The position numbers and the translations under genes are program-made. The notes beneath the pieces were generated by a model, which was not told where the DNA came from, did no database searches, and saw nothing but the letters and a program-made list of their open reading frames with translations. Source: RH-AL1 sp965198485 (GTDB lineage Bacteria; Pseudomonadota; Alphaproteobacteria; Rhizobiales; Beijerinckiaceae). Taken from it: DNA of 64,000 bases. The stretch lies in the NCBI GenBank assembly GCA_965198485.1, contig CBDAPQ010000005.1, positions 2,914,001-2,978,000 on the forward strand, written 5' to 3'. Below, piece by piece: positions 33,952 to 42,884 of the stretch (positions are counted from its first letter, which is position 1; the number at the start of each line of letters is the position of its first letter).

Positions 33952-34009
33952 GCCGGATCTTGAGACCGTGATCACATTGGCTCCGGCGCGGAGCCTTCGG
34001 AGGACGAAG

Positions 34010-34549
34010 ATGTTCCAGGCTCACCGGTCGGTGCTCACCGCCCTCTGGCCCGTTCTCATCGCGGGCATCTCGATGCTCGCGATGTCTACTGTCGCGGCAT
34101 CCGCAGCCTCGCCCGACGGCATCTGGTACACCAAAGGCGAAGAGTCGATCATCAAGGTTCATCCCTGCGGCAGCGATGCCGACGCGCTCTGCGGCACCCT
34201 CGTGTGGCTCAAGGAGCCGAAGGAGGCCGACGGCAGCGTCAAGGTCGACAAGCTGAATAAGGATCCGGCCAAGAAGAACAAGCCGATGGTCGGCCTCGAC
34301 ATCCTGCTCAACATGAAGGTCGCCGAAGATCACTGGAAGGGCAAGGCCTACAATCCTGAGGACGGCAAGCTCTACGACATCACCTTTAGTCCGAAGGAAG
34401 ACGATACCGCGGACCTACGCGGCTGCGTACTCGGTTTCCTTTGCCAGACTGAGCAGTTCACGCGCGCCAAGGACGTCCCGGGGGGCGATCCTACCGCCAG
34501 CGCAGACGCGAAGAAGCCGCACAAAGGCAGGGCGTCGGCCAAGAAGTGA
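34010..34549 (+). CDS. Exported DUF2147 protein
   Basis: The 179-residue protein has a signal peptide (about 1-33, ending ASAAS) and a DUF2147 core: DGIWYTKGEESIIKVHPCG, GTLVWLKEPKEADG, GLDILLNMKVAEDHWKGKAYNPEDGKLY. DUF2147 proteins are periplasmic calycin-like barrels of unknown function. GGAGG at about 33999-34003 fixes ATG 34010. The C-terminus is Lys-rich. The next gene starts within its stop codon (GTGA at 34546-34549). Confidence 0.9.
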   Translation: MFQAHRSVLTALWPVLIAGISMLAMSTVAASAASPDGIWYTKGEESIIKVHPCGSDADALCGTLVWLKEPKEADGSVKVDKLNKDPAKKNKPMVGLDILLNMKVAEDHWKGKAYNPEDGKLYDITFSPKEDDTADLRGCVLGFLCQTEQFTRAKDVPGGDPTASADAKKPHKGRASAKK

Positions 34550-34920
34550 TTTCGGCGCGGACCGTCCGTTTCGGTCTGCTCCTCGTCGCGCTCGGCGGCT
34601 GGTCGTGTTCTCGTGTCGCCGCGGCCGAAAACCCCCACAGGGCGCGCCGTAACGTGCCCGCACGTATTCTTAAGACAGCCCCGGACGTGACCGCGACACT
34701 CGCAAAACCCGGCGTGCCCGCACCGCGCGCTTTACCTCCCGAAAACGAGGACGTGGCACCGCCGCCGTTCAAGCTGCCGAGCGCGACGCGAGCCAGGGTG
34801 CGGGCCTGCGGCGAGGCTTGGCGCGATATGAAGCTGACTGGCATGACGCGAGACGACGACTGGCGTGACTTCGCCCTAAAGTGCCTCGTCGGGAAGGGCT
34901 CAGCCGCCGTTGCCAACTGA
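34546..34920 (+). CDS. Exported hypothetical protein
   Basis: A 124-residue product starting at GTG 34546, overlapping the DUF2147 stop. It has a signal peptide (VRFGLLLVALGGWSCSRVAAAE), a proline-rich linker (APRALPPENEDVAPPPF) and a small C-terminal domain with two cysteines (RACGEAWRDM and FALKCLVG). That last domain resembles the short EAW-x-x-M-K-x-x-x-x-x-x-DW-x-x-F-x-x-x-C motif seen in other alphaproteobacterial secreted proteins. Function is unknown. It is convergent with the H1-like gene. Confidence 0.7.
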   Translation: MISARTVRFGLLLVALGGWSCSRVAAAENPHRARRNVPARILKTAPDVTATLAKPGVPAPRALPPENEDVAPPPFKLPSATRARVRACGEAWRDMKLTGMTRDDDWRDFALKCLVGKGSAAVAN

Positions 34921-34938
34921 CGCCCGCGGAGCGTTCGC

Positions 34939-35748
34939 TCAGCTGGCGTCCGCGGGAGCGGACGTTGCAGCCGGTGTCGCGAACGTAGGCTCGGCTGCTG
35001 GCAGCTTTGGCGTTGCCGTCTTGCGCGGCGCCTTCGGAGCAGCGGCCTTGGCCGCGCTCTTGCCATCCGCCGGCACCTTGGCTTCGATCGTGGGCGCGGC
35101 GTCCTTCTTTGCCGTGTCCTTCTTCGGCTTGTCCTTCGCTGCCGCGGGCTTCGGCTTGACCGCCGGCGGCGCCGCGGTCTTGCGCGCAGTCGACTTAGCC
35201 GCGGCCATTTTAGCGACAGGCTTTGCTGCACTAGGCTTTGCAGAGGGCTTGGCTGCGGGCTCGGCAATCATTTTGTTGGCCTTCGCCGTCTTCACGGAGA
35301 CTGTGGGCTTGGCGGACGCGTTCGTCAGGGAAGCCTTCGCTCTCGCCTTGATGGCAGGCGTCTTGACAGCAGGCGTCTTGGCAGCGGTCGTCTTGGGTGC
35401 GGTCGTCTTGGCAGCAGAAGTCTTGGGCGAGTTTCCAGCGGCCGCCGACTTGGTGACGGCTGATTTGGACGACTTGGGTCCAGACGATTCAGCGGCAGCC
35501 GGCTTGGTCGCGGCCGGTTTTGTCGCGGCCGGTTTGGCCGGCGCAGCTTTAGGCTTGGAAATCTTGGCCGCGGCATTCTTAGCAGCGATGGGATTCGCAG
35601 CCGCGACCTTGGCCTTCGCTGCGGTCACCGCCTTGGCCGCGGCCGCCTTCACGGCAGAAAGCTCGGCGGCCGGAGCCTTTGCAGTTTTCGATGCAGGAGC
35701 CTTGGCCTGCGGCTTGGTGGTGGTTTTCTTGGTGGTCGCCTTCACCAT
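34939..35748 (-). CDS. Histone H1-like Lys/Ala/Pro-rich protein
   Basis: The 269-residue protein is composed almost wholly of Lys, Ala, Pro, Thr and Ser, with runs such as KPAATKPAATKPAAAES and KTTAPKTTAAKTPAVKTPA. This resembles the C-terminal tail of histone H1 and bacterial H1-like or AlgP/PhaF-type proteins. It has no signal peptide or structured domain. A role in nucleoid or polymer-granule binding is plausible, but only by composition. The second Met (ATG 35748) is chosen for its GAGGGG ribosome-binding site. Confidence 0.75.
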   Translation of the reverse strand: MVKATTKKTTTKPQAKAPASKTAKAPAAELSAVKAAAAKAVTAAKAKVAAANPIAAKNAAAKISKPKAAPAKPAATKPAATKPAAAESSGPKSSKSAVTKSAAAGNSPKTSAAKTTAPKTTAAKTPAVKTPAIKARAKASLTNASAKPTVSVKTAKANKMIAEPAAKPSAKPSAAKPVAKMAAAKSTARKTAAPPAVKPKPAAAKDKPKKDTAKKDAAPTIEAKVPADGKSAAKAAAPKAPRKTATPKLPAAEPTFATPAATSAPADAS

Positions 35749-36240
35749 TGTCGTCCCCTCGGCCGCCAGAGACGGCACTGTTTCGCCGCATGCAGATCAA
35801 GGAAGGTTAGCGCCGTCTACTTGGGAAGCAAGGGGCATGACGCTTTGTAGAAAGTCTAGCCACTTCGCCAACGCCGCCGCGCGAGCGGATCCGGTGCCGT
35901 CGATCGCATTGGAAACGGCATCCTTCGTGCCGGCCTCGGCTAGCAGGATCAACTGTCCTCCATACTGATCTCCACCGCGCGATCGGAACAAAGATCAGCA
36001 AATACAATAACTTGTTTTTGGTGACGTGGCCTTGGCGACGACCGAGGCACCGCTTGCGTATTAGTTTTAATTCAAACGCTTTCGACTCGAGCGACTGACT
36101 CGGCTGTGGTTGAGCCTCCGTCGTCCATGCGTTTTAAGCCGCCGTTTTTCATGTGTGAAAATCGGCGAAGGTCGTGAGATGCCTCTCGATCATCTCGCGT
36201 CGAGGCGTCTGCCCGGGGACGTTCCGATTCGCTACCCGTA
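35749..36240. other. 492-nt gap between the H1-like gene and gatB
   Basis: The stretch has no convincing gene. A 64-codon minus-strand frame (35797-35991, TTG start) has mildly protein-like text (AIDGTGSARAAALAKWLDFL) but no recognised family. Bases about 35995-36085 are conspicuously AT-rich for this genome and could hold the promoter for the H1-like gene. A hairpin-like CTCGACGCGAGATGATCGAGAG-type symmetry near 36180-36205 lies just past the gatB stop. Confidence 0.4.
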
Positions 36241-37728
36241 TCAGAGGCCGAGCTTCTGCTTCAGCATCTCGTTCACCGTCTGCGGGTTGGCTTTGCCGCC
36301 TGTCGACTTCATGACCTGGCCGACGAACCAGCCGAGCATGGTTGGTTTGGCTTTCGCCTGTTCCACCTTGGCGGGATTTTCGACGATAATGGCGTCGACA
36401 GCCGCCTCGATCGCGCCGGTGTCGGTGACCTGCTTGAGGCCGCGCGCCTCCACGATAGAGTGCGGGTCACCTCCCTTGTCCTCGCCGACGAGGATCGCGA
36501 GGACGTCCTTGGCGATCTTGCCCGAGATCGTGCCGTCGCCGATGAGGTCGACGAGGCCGGCGACCTGCGCCGGCGTCAGGTGCGTGGCGTGGACGGCCAC
36601 GCCCTCGCTGTTGGCGAAGGCGGCGATGTCGCCGTTGACCCAATTGGCGACCGCCTTGGCGTCGCGCTTCGTCCCGCCGCAAGCGACGCAGCTTTCAAAG
36701 TAGTCGCCTGTCTCCTTGTCGGCGACCAGCACGCCGGCGTCGTAGGGCGAGAGCCCGTAGTCGGCAACGAAGCGCGCCTTCTTGGCGTCGGGCAGCTCGG
36801 GCAGTTCGGCGGCGAGCGCGTCGACGAAGGCCTGATCGAACTCGAGCGGCAGCAGGTCAGGATCGGGGAAATAGCGATAGTCGTGCGCCTCCTCCTTGTT
36901 GCGCATGGAGCGCGTCTCACTTCGGCTCGGATCGTACAGCCGCGTCTCCTGGATGATGGCACCGCTATCCTCCAGGATCTCGATCTGCCGGCGCGCCTCG
37001 ATGTCGATGGCCTGGCCGATGAAGCGGATGGAATTGACGTTCTTGATCTCGCAGCGCGTGCCGAGAGGCTCGCCGGGGCGGCGCACGGAGACGTTGACGT
37101 CGGCGCGCAGCGAGCCCTGCTCCATGTTGCCGTCGCAGGTGCCGAGATAGCGCAGGATGGTGCGCAGCTTGGTGACATAGGCCTTGGCTTCGTCAGCCGA
37201 GCGCATGTCGGGCTTCGATACGATCTCCATCAAGGCCACGCCCGAGCGGTTGAGATCGACGAAGCTGTCGGTCGCGGACTGATCGTGCAGCGACTTGCCG
37301 GCGTCCTGCTCGAGATGCAGGCGCTCGATGCCGACTTCGAAGCTGTCGGTCGGCGTGAGGTCAACCTTGACCACACCCTCGCCGACGATCGGGTCCTTGT
37401 ACTGCGAGATCTGGTAGCCCTGCGGCAGGTCCGGATAGAAGTAATTCTTTCGGTCGAACACTGAACGATGGTTGATCTTTGCCTTCAACCCGAGGCCGGT
37501 GCGCACCGCCTGCGCCACGCATTCCGCGTTGATGACGGGCAGCATGCCCGGCATCGCGGCGTCCACAAGCGAGACGTGGGAGTTCGGCTCGGCGCCGAAC
37601 TCCGTTGAGGCGCCGGAGAACAGCTTGGAGCGCGAGGTCACCTGCGCATGGATCTCCATGCCCACGACGATCTCCCAGTCGCCGGTGGCACCGCGCACGA
37701 GGTTCTGCTGCTTGGTGTGGATGGTCAT
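36241..37728 (-). CDS. gatB: Asp-tRNA(Asn)/Glu-tRNA(Gln) amidotransferase subunit B
   Basis: The 495-residue GatB has the conserved DWEIVVGMEIHAQV, NSHVSLVDAAMPGMLPVIN, FDRKNYFYPDLPQGYQISQY and a C-terminal YqeY-like tRNA-binding domain. With GatC and GatA it converts Glu-tRNA(Gln) to Gln-tRNA(Gln). ATG 37728 overlaps the aspS stop by 4 nt (37725-37728), so it is translationally coupled to aspS. GatC and GatA are not in the window. Confidence 0.97.
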   Translation of the reverse strand: MTIHTKQQNLVRGATGDWEIVVGMEIHAQVTSRSKLFSGASTEFGAEPNSHVSLVDAAMPGMLPVINAECVAQAVRTGLGLKAKINHRSVFDRKNYFYPDLPQGYQISQYKDPIVGEGVVKVDLTPTDSFEVGIERLHLEQDAGKSLHDQSATDSFVDLNRSGVALMEIVSKPDMRSADEAKAYVTKLRTILRYLGTCDGNMEQGSLRADVNVSVRRPGEPLGTRCEIKNVNSIRFIGQAIDIEARRQIEILEDSGAIIQETRLYDPSRSETRSMRNKEEAHDYRYFPDPDLLPLEFDQAFVDALAAELPELPDAKKARFVADYGLSPYDAGVLVADKETGDYFESCVACGGTKRDAKAVANWVNGDIAAFANSEGVAVHATHLTPAQVAGLVDLIGDGTISGKIAKDVLAILVGEDKGGDPHSIVEARGLKQVTDTGAIEAAVDAIIVENPAKVEQAKAKPTMLGWFVGQVMKSTGGKANPQTVNEMLKQKLGL

Positions 37729-39788
37729 CCCTTCTTCCATAATTTGCCGACTACCTTGATCCAGAGTTCGGTCCCGATCCACATCTGTTGCTCATGCTGG
37801 ACACGTTCCGCTCGGACGTTGTTCAGCGTGCCTCCGGCAGCAATCGTACCTTTGAACATCAAATCGAGCTTGTGCTCGGACATGGCACTTTCCGGCACGG
37901 CCAATCGGATGTGCAGCTCGCGCAGCTGCTTCGCCGTCACCTCGGAGGGTGCCCCCATCAGCAAGTCCTCGGCGCGCTGATTCATCGGGAAGGGCACGAT
38001 CTCGCGCAGGTTCTCCTCGCCTGCCAGCAGCATTACGATGCGGTCGACGCCGGGCGCGATGCCGCCGTGCGGCGGCGCACCATACTGGAAGGCGCGGTAC
38101 ATGCCGCCGAAACGCTCCTCGAGCACGCTTTCGTCGTAGCCGGCCAGCGCGAAGGCTTTTCGCATTGTATCCGGCCGATGGTTTCGGATCGCGCCCGAGG
38201 ACAGCTCCACGCCATTGCAGACGATGTCGTACTGATAGGCCTTGAGCCCGAGCACGCTCCTCTCGTCGGCGCCGTCGAGCGTCAGGAAGGCGTCGTGCTC
38301 CATCTGCGGCATCGAGAATGGATTGTGCGAGAAGTCGACCTTCTTGTCGTCCTCGTTCCACTCGTACATCGGGAAGTCGACGATCCAGCAGAACTCGAAC
38401 GAGCCCGAGGTGGCGAGCCCGAGCTCGGTGCCGAGGCGCTGCCGCGCCAGACCGGCGAACTTGTACATGGCGTCGGGGCGCCCCAGCACGAAGAACACGG
38501 CATCGCCGGTCGTCATCCCATCGGGACGCAGCGCGCGATAGGGTGCGGCGATGTCGGCGGGGAACCGCTCGGCCGCCTGGTCGCCTTCGGGCGTCGGCAG
38601 CTGCGCCCAATCGCCGGAGCGGCCGTTCAGGGCCTTCCGGATCGCCTCGCTGCGCTCCAGCCCGATATTCTTGGCGACGGGGCCGGCGCCCAGATCCTCG
38701 CCTTCGCGCCAGAAGATGTAGGCGAGGCCGGGCTGGCCTTCGCTTTTGGCCCAGGCATCCATGCGGTCGCAGAAGGTGCGGGATCCACCCTTCGGCGCCG
38801 GGATCGCCCACACCCGCGTCTCGGGATCGGCGGCGATGCGCTTGGCGAACACGCCGAAGCCCGAGCCGGCGAAGGCCGCCGTAACGTCGTGGATGAGCAG
38901 CGGGTTGCGCAGGTCCGGCTTGTCCGAGCCGAAGGCCTTCACCGCCGCCGAGAAGCTTATCATCGGGAAGGACTGCGTGACGGGGCGACCACCGCCGAAC
39001 TCCTCGAAGAGCCCACGAAGCACCGGCTCGACGGCGGCGAAGACGTCCTCCTGCGTGACGAAGCTCATCTCGATGTCGAGCTGGTAGAACTCGCCCGGCG
39101 AGCGGTCGGCGCGGGCGTCCTCGTCGCGAAAGCACGGAGCGATCTGGAAGTAGCGGTCGAAGCCCGCCACCATGAGCAGCTGCTTGAATTGCTGCGGCGC
39201 CTGCGGGAGCGCGTAGAACTTGCCGGGATGGACGCGCGACGGCACGAGGTAGTCGCGCGCGCCTTCCGGGCTCGACGCGGTGAGGATCGGCGTCTGGAAC
39301 TCGAAGAAGCCCTGCGCCTTCATGCGCGAGCGCATCGCGTCGATGACGCGGCCGCGCAGCATGATGTTGGCGTGCAGCTTGTCGCGGCGCAGGTCGAGGA
39401 AGCGGTACTTGAGGCGGATCTCCTCGGGGTAGTTCTGGCTGCCCGCGACCGGCAGCGGCAGCTCCGCCGCCGGGCCCAGCACCTCGATCGCGGTCACGTA
39501 GACCTCGATGTGGCCCGTCGCCATCTCGGCGTTCTCGGTGCCGGCGGGGCGGATGCGGACCCGGCCGTCGACGCGCACGACCCATTCCGAGCGCAGCGCC
39601 TCCGCCATTTTGAAGGCCGGCGAGTCGGGATCGACCACGCATTGCGTGATCCCATAATGATCGCGCAAGTCGACGAAGAGCACACCGCCATGGTCGCGTA
39701 TGCGGTGGCACCAGCCGGCGAGGCGCGTCTCTGTGCCGGCATCACCGTCGCGGAGCTGACCGCAGGTGTGCGAACGGTAGCGATGCAT
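37725..39788 (-). CDS. aspS: Aspartate--tRNA ligase with a C-terminal extension
   Basis: The 687-residue AspRS has the N-terminal OB-fold (MHRYRSHTCGQLR), class II motif 2 (FRDEDARADRSPGEFYQLDIEMSF), the GAD insertion and motif 3 (GGIAPGVDRIVMLLAGEENLREIVPFP). The usual bacterial enzyme ends near VTAKQLRELHIRL; here 58 more residues follow, starting AVPESA-M. These run into gatB and are of visibly lower GC. The N-terminus matches the family at ATG 39788. If GatCAB is used, AspRS may be non-discriminating. Confidence 0.95.
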   Translation of the reverse strand: MHRYRSHTCGQLRDGDAGTETRLAGWCHRIRDHGGVLFVDLRDHYGITQCVVDPDSPAFKMAEALRSEWVVRVDGRVRIRPAGTENAEMATGHIEVYVTAIEVLGPAAELPLPVAGSQNYPEEIRLKYRFLDLRRDKLHANIMLRGRVIDAMRSRMKAQGFFEFQTPILTASSPEGARDYLVPSRVHPGKFYALPQAPQQFKQLLMVAGFDRYFQIAPCFRDEDARADRSPGEFYQLDIEMSFVTQEDVFAAVEPVLRGLFEEFGGGRPVTQSFPMISFSAAVKAFGSDKPDLRNPLLIHDVTAAFAGSGFGVFAKRIAADPETRVWAIPAPKGGSRTFCDRMDAWAKSEGQPGLAYIFWREGEDLGAGPVAKNIGLERSEAIRKALNGRSGDWAQLPTPEGDQAAERFPADIAAPYRALRPDGMTTGDAVFFVLGRPDAMYKFAGLARQRLGTELGLATSGSFEFCWIVDFPMYEWNEDDKKVDFSHNPFSMPQMEHDAFLTLDGADERSVLGLKAYQYDIVCNGVELSSGAIRNHRPDTMRKAFALAGYDESVLEERFGGMYRAFQYGAPPHGGIAPGVDRIVMLLAGEENLREIVPFPMNQRAEDLLMGAPSEVTAKQLRELHIRLAVPESAMSEHKLDLMFKGTIAAGGTLNNVRAERVQHEQQMWIGTELWIKVVGKLWKKG

Positions 39789-39950
39789 GGTCACGCGTGT
39801 CTCGGGTTCGGACGGGCCCTGCTGAGAACAGCGAGGGCGGCAGAAGGCGGCGGGACAACCGCACGCAACCCCGAGGTAAGTCAATACTGACTGACCAAAG
39901 CGGCCGAGCGCCGTTGCCAAGAAGGCCGCCGGATGGGAAACCGACGCTGC

Positions 39951-40036
39951 GGCCTCTTGGCGAAATCGGTAGACGCACGGCACTTAAAATGCCGAGCCCT
40001 TCGGGCGTCCGGGTTCGAGTCCCGGAGAGGCCACCA
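39951..40036 (+). tRNA. tRNA-Leu (anticodon TAA)
   Basis: The 86-nt class II tRNA has the acceptor GGCCTCT/AGAGGCC, anticodon loop CTTAAAA (anticodon TAA), a variable arm with the hairpin GAGCCCTTCGGGCG, and T-loop TTCGAGT. CCA is encoded at 40034-40036. It reads TTA and TTG. Confidence 0.97.
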
Positions 40037-40092
40037 GTATTCAGAGCGCAGCCGGGACCGTCCAGCTCCCAGGCGCCCAGCAAAGGCTCGCA

Positions 40093-42219
40093 GTGACTGA
40101 CCTCTCATCGACCGCGACCACTTGGCCAAGCCTCCGTGCTCCCTCGATTGAAGCGCGCCATACCGAGCGTATGGTCCATGGCGTAACGCTTCGCGACGAG
40201 TTCGCGTGGCTGCGCGCAAGCACCTGGCGTGAAGTCCTGCGCGATCCGGCAGCGCTGCCTGCTCCGATCCGGGCGGTGCTGGAGGCGGAGAATGCCTACG
40301 CGGCGGCGCATCTGGAGCCCCATGCCGGCCTGATCGACGCCCTTGTCGCCGAGATGCGCGGCCGCATCAAGGAGGACGATGCGGGCGTCCCCGTCGAGGA
40401 TGGCCCCTGGCTTTACTATGAGCGCCATCGGCAGGGCGGGCAGCAGCCACTGTTCTGCCGGAAGGCCGGCGAGCACGGCCCCGAGGAGATCCTGCTCGAC
40501 GGCGACGCGGAACGCGGCGACCGCGCCTTCTTCAGGATCGACTCGGCGCGGACCTCGCCCGATCACGCCAGGCTGGCCTGGAGCGTCGACGACGCCGGCT
40601 CCGAGCTCCACGATATCCGCGTCCGCGACCTCGCCTCGGGCACCAACACCGACGACCGCGTCGCCGATAGCGATGGATCGATCGTCTGGACGAGCGACTC
40701 GCGAGCCTTCTACTACGTCCGCGTCGACGACAACCATCGCACCTGCGAGGTGCTGCGGCACCGGCTCGGACAGCCCGACGAGCTGGTGTTCGCCGAGAAC
40801 GATCCGGGCTGGTTCGTCGGAATCGAGCGCACCGTCTCCGGCGCCTTCGCCGTCGTCAGGGTCAGCGATCACGCCGCGAGCGAGTGCCACCTGATCGACC
40901 TCGCCGACCCGCACGCCAGACCCGTCCTGGTCGAACCGCGTGCGAAGGACCTGCGCTACTCGGTAGCGCACCGCGGCGATGAGCTTTTCATCCGGACCAA
41001 CGCCGACGGCGCCGAGGATTACAAGATCGTGCGTGCGCCGCTCGCCTCGCCGGGGCAAGCGAATTGGACCGACGTCGTGCCTCACGAGCGCGGCCGCATG
41101 ATCACCGGCATGACAATCTACCCCGATCACCTCGTTCGCCAGGAACGTCACGAAGGCCTGCCGCGCATCGTCGTGCGCTCGCTCGCGGACGGCGAGGAGT
41201 ATGCCGTCGCCTTCCCGGAAGCGGCCTACAGCCTCTCGCTCGAAGGTCGTCGCGTTTTCGCTTCGAGCAATCTGCGTTTCACCTACGCCTCGATGACCAC
41301 GCCGCGCGAGACCTACGATTTTGACCTCGTCACCCGTGAACGCGTGCTCCGCAAAAGGCAGACGATCCCCAGCGGGCACGATCCCTCGCGCTACGTGACA
41401 CGTCGGCTTTTCGCCACCGCCGCGGACGGCGAGCGCGTGCCGGTGACGGTACTGCACCGCGCCGAGCTGGCGCTCAATCACGCAGCGCCGCTCCTGCTCT
41501 ACGGCTATGGCGCCTACGGCCACGCGCTGCCCGCGAGCTTCAGCGGTAACGTGCTGTCCTTGGTCGACCGCGGCTTCGTCTACGCTCTGGCGCACGTGCG
41601 CGGCGGCACGGACAAGGGCTGGCACTGGTATCTCGATGGCAAGCTCGACCAGAAGCCCAACACCTTCTCCGACTTCATCGCGGCGGGGCAGATGCTGATC
41701 GACGCAGGCTACACGGCGCAAGGCCGCATCGTCGCCCAGGGTGGCAGCGCCGGCGGCATGCTGATGGGCGCGGTCGCCAACATGGCGCCAGAGATCTTCG
41801 CCGGCATCGTCGCCGCCGTGCCCTTCGTCGATGTCGCCAACACCATGCTCGATGCTGACCTGCCGCTGACGCCGCCTGAATGGCTGGAATGGGGCAACCC
41901 GATCGCCAATCCCGCCGCCTTCGCGACCATCCGGGCCTACTCGCCCTACGATAACGTCTCCGCCCACGCCTATCCGCCGATTTTTGCCTTGGCCGGGTTG
42001 ACCGATCCTCGCGTGACCTATTGGGAGCCGGCGAAATGGGTGGCGCGCCTGCGTGCCACGATGACATCGGGCGGACCGGTTCTGCTCAAGACCCAGATGG
42101 GCGCTGGCCACGGAGGCGCCTCGGGCCGCTTCGACCGCCTGCGCGAGATCGCCGAGCAATATGCCTTTGCGCTCGCGTGCATCGATTTCGGGTCAGGAAA
42201 CCAAGCCGAGCACGCGTGA
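40093..42219 (+). CDS. ptrB: Oligopeptidase B-like S9A serine peptidase
   Basis: The 708-residue cytosolic peptidase has an N-terminal propeller and a C-terminal alpha/beta-hydrolase domain. The nucleophile Ser552 lies in AQGGSAGGML; His673 lies in GAGHGG. FAWLRASTWREVLRD, FYYVRVDDNHRT and HVRGGTDKGWHWYLDGKLDQKPNTF are family signatures. It cleaves short peptides after basic residues. The GTG start at 40093 follows the tRNA-Leu by 56 nt. Confidence 0.95.
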   Translation: MTDLSSTATTWPSLRAPSIEARHTERMVHGVTLRDEFAWLRASTWREVLRDPAALPAPIRAVLEAENAYAAAHLEPHAGLIDALVAEMRGRIKEDDAGVPVEDGPWLYYERHRQGGQQPLFCRKAGEHGPEEILLDGDAERGDRAFFRIDSARTSPDHARLAWSVDDAGSELHDIRVRDLASGTNTDDRVADSDGSIVWTSDSRAFYYVRVDDNHRTCEVLRHRLGQPDELVFAENDPGWFVGIERTVSGAFAVVRVSDHAASECHLIDLADPHARPVLVEPRAKDLRYSVAHRGDELFIRTNADGAEDYKIVRAPLASPGQANWTDVVPHERGRMITGMTIYPDHLVRQERHEGLPRIVVRSLADGEEYAVAFPEAAYSLSLEGRRVFASSNLRFTYASMTTPRETYDFDLVTRERVLRKRQTIPSGHDPSRYVTRRLFATAADGERVPVTVLHRAELALNHAAPLLLYGYGAYGHALPASFSGNVLSLVDRGFVYALAHVRGGTDKGWHWYLDGKLDQKPNTFSDFIAAGQMLIDAGYTAQGRIVAQGGSAGGMLMGAVANMAPEIFAGIVAAVPFVDVANTMLDADLPLTPPEWLEWGNPIANPAAFATIRAYSPYDNVSAHAYPPIFALAGLTDPRVTYWEPAKWVARLRATMTSGGPVLLKTQMGAGHGGASGRFDRLREIAEQYAFALACIDFGSGNQAEHA

Positions 42220-42522
42220 TAGCCACCCCTAGACATCGCTCGGGCGTCCGCCGCGCCCGTACTTCTAGTCCGTTGTGGTGGTGCAAAGGAACCATGGCGC
42301 TAGCTGCAGGGTCGGTCCGGCGCGGCGCATTTTAGGAACGGCCAAACGGTCCCGTGGATTGCCAATCGAGTGCGCGTTGCGTGCGCTGACGGACTGGGTG
42401 TCGCCAAAGTCATTAAGCGCCAACATCAGTAGCGTGGGCGACGGCGCGATGACCGTGAACCCATCGCGCGTTCTACAACCGACGAGTGTCGAAGCAGTCG
42501 TCGGCTTGCTCGCCGGCTTAGT
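42220..42522. other. Gap with no supported gene
   Basis: About 300 nt between ptrB and the minus-strand Gly/His gene hold no frame with a recognisable start, family motif or signal peptide. I see no tRNA, terminator or operator in it. Confidence 0.5.
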
Positions 42523-42726
42523 TCAGCGAGCCATCCGCGTGTCGTGCCGATGAGCCATATGATGGCCGACGGCGCAACCGGCCGCGGCACCGGCCATTCC
42601 GTGATGGGCGAAGTGGCCGGCGATACCGCCGACGATCGCGCCTTTAATGCAGCCACGGGCTTGCGCGCCGGTGGCACCGATCGAGAGCACGGACGATAGA
42701 GCGATCGCGATCGCGAGGCATTTCAT
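42523..42726 (-). CDS. Small exported Gly/His protein, copy 2
   Basis: The 67-residue product has a signal peptide (CLAIAIALSSVLSIGATGAQA) and a mature part GCIKGAIVGGIAGHFAHHG, then AAAGCAVGHHMAHRHD. It is clearly paralogous to the protein at 26849-27058: same Cys positions, same glycine-zipper spacing, and even more histidine at the C-terminus. ATG 42726 is chosen because longer upstream frames lack protein-like text. It is divergent from rnd. Confidence 0.8.
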   Translation of the reverse strand: MKCLAIAIALSSVLSIGATGAQARGCIKGAIVGGIAGHFAHHGMAGAAAGCAVGHHMAHRHDTRMAR

Positions 42727-42884
42727 GGCAAGTCTCCGTTGTGTAGAGCAAGCGAGAAACAGCCACGCTTGCGGGACGTTCCGGCGCTTAAGGTCGTAGG
42801 TCCGGCTTTGCTCTTGCGGTCGCCCTGCCCGATGGCGCACAACTCGCGTGCACTTCACGGAGCGCAGCTCTCAAGAAAGACGGA

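Noticed and set aside
35797..35991. 64-codon minus-strand frame
   Set aside because: The text is only mildly protein-like, with a TTG start and no homologue I recognise.
42275..42553. Plus-strand frame of 92 codons
   Set aside because: It lacks a convincing start, ribosome-binding site or family pattern, and overlaps the minus-strand Gly/His gene.
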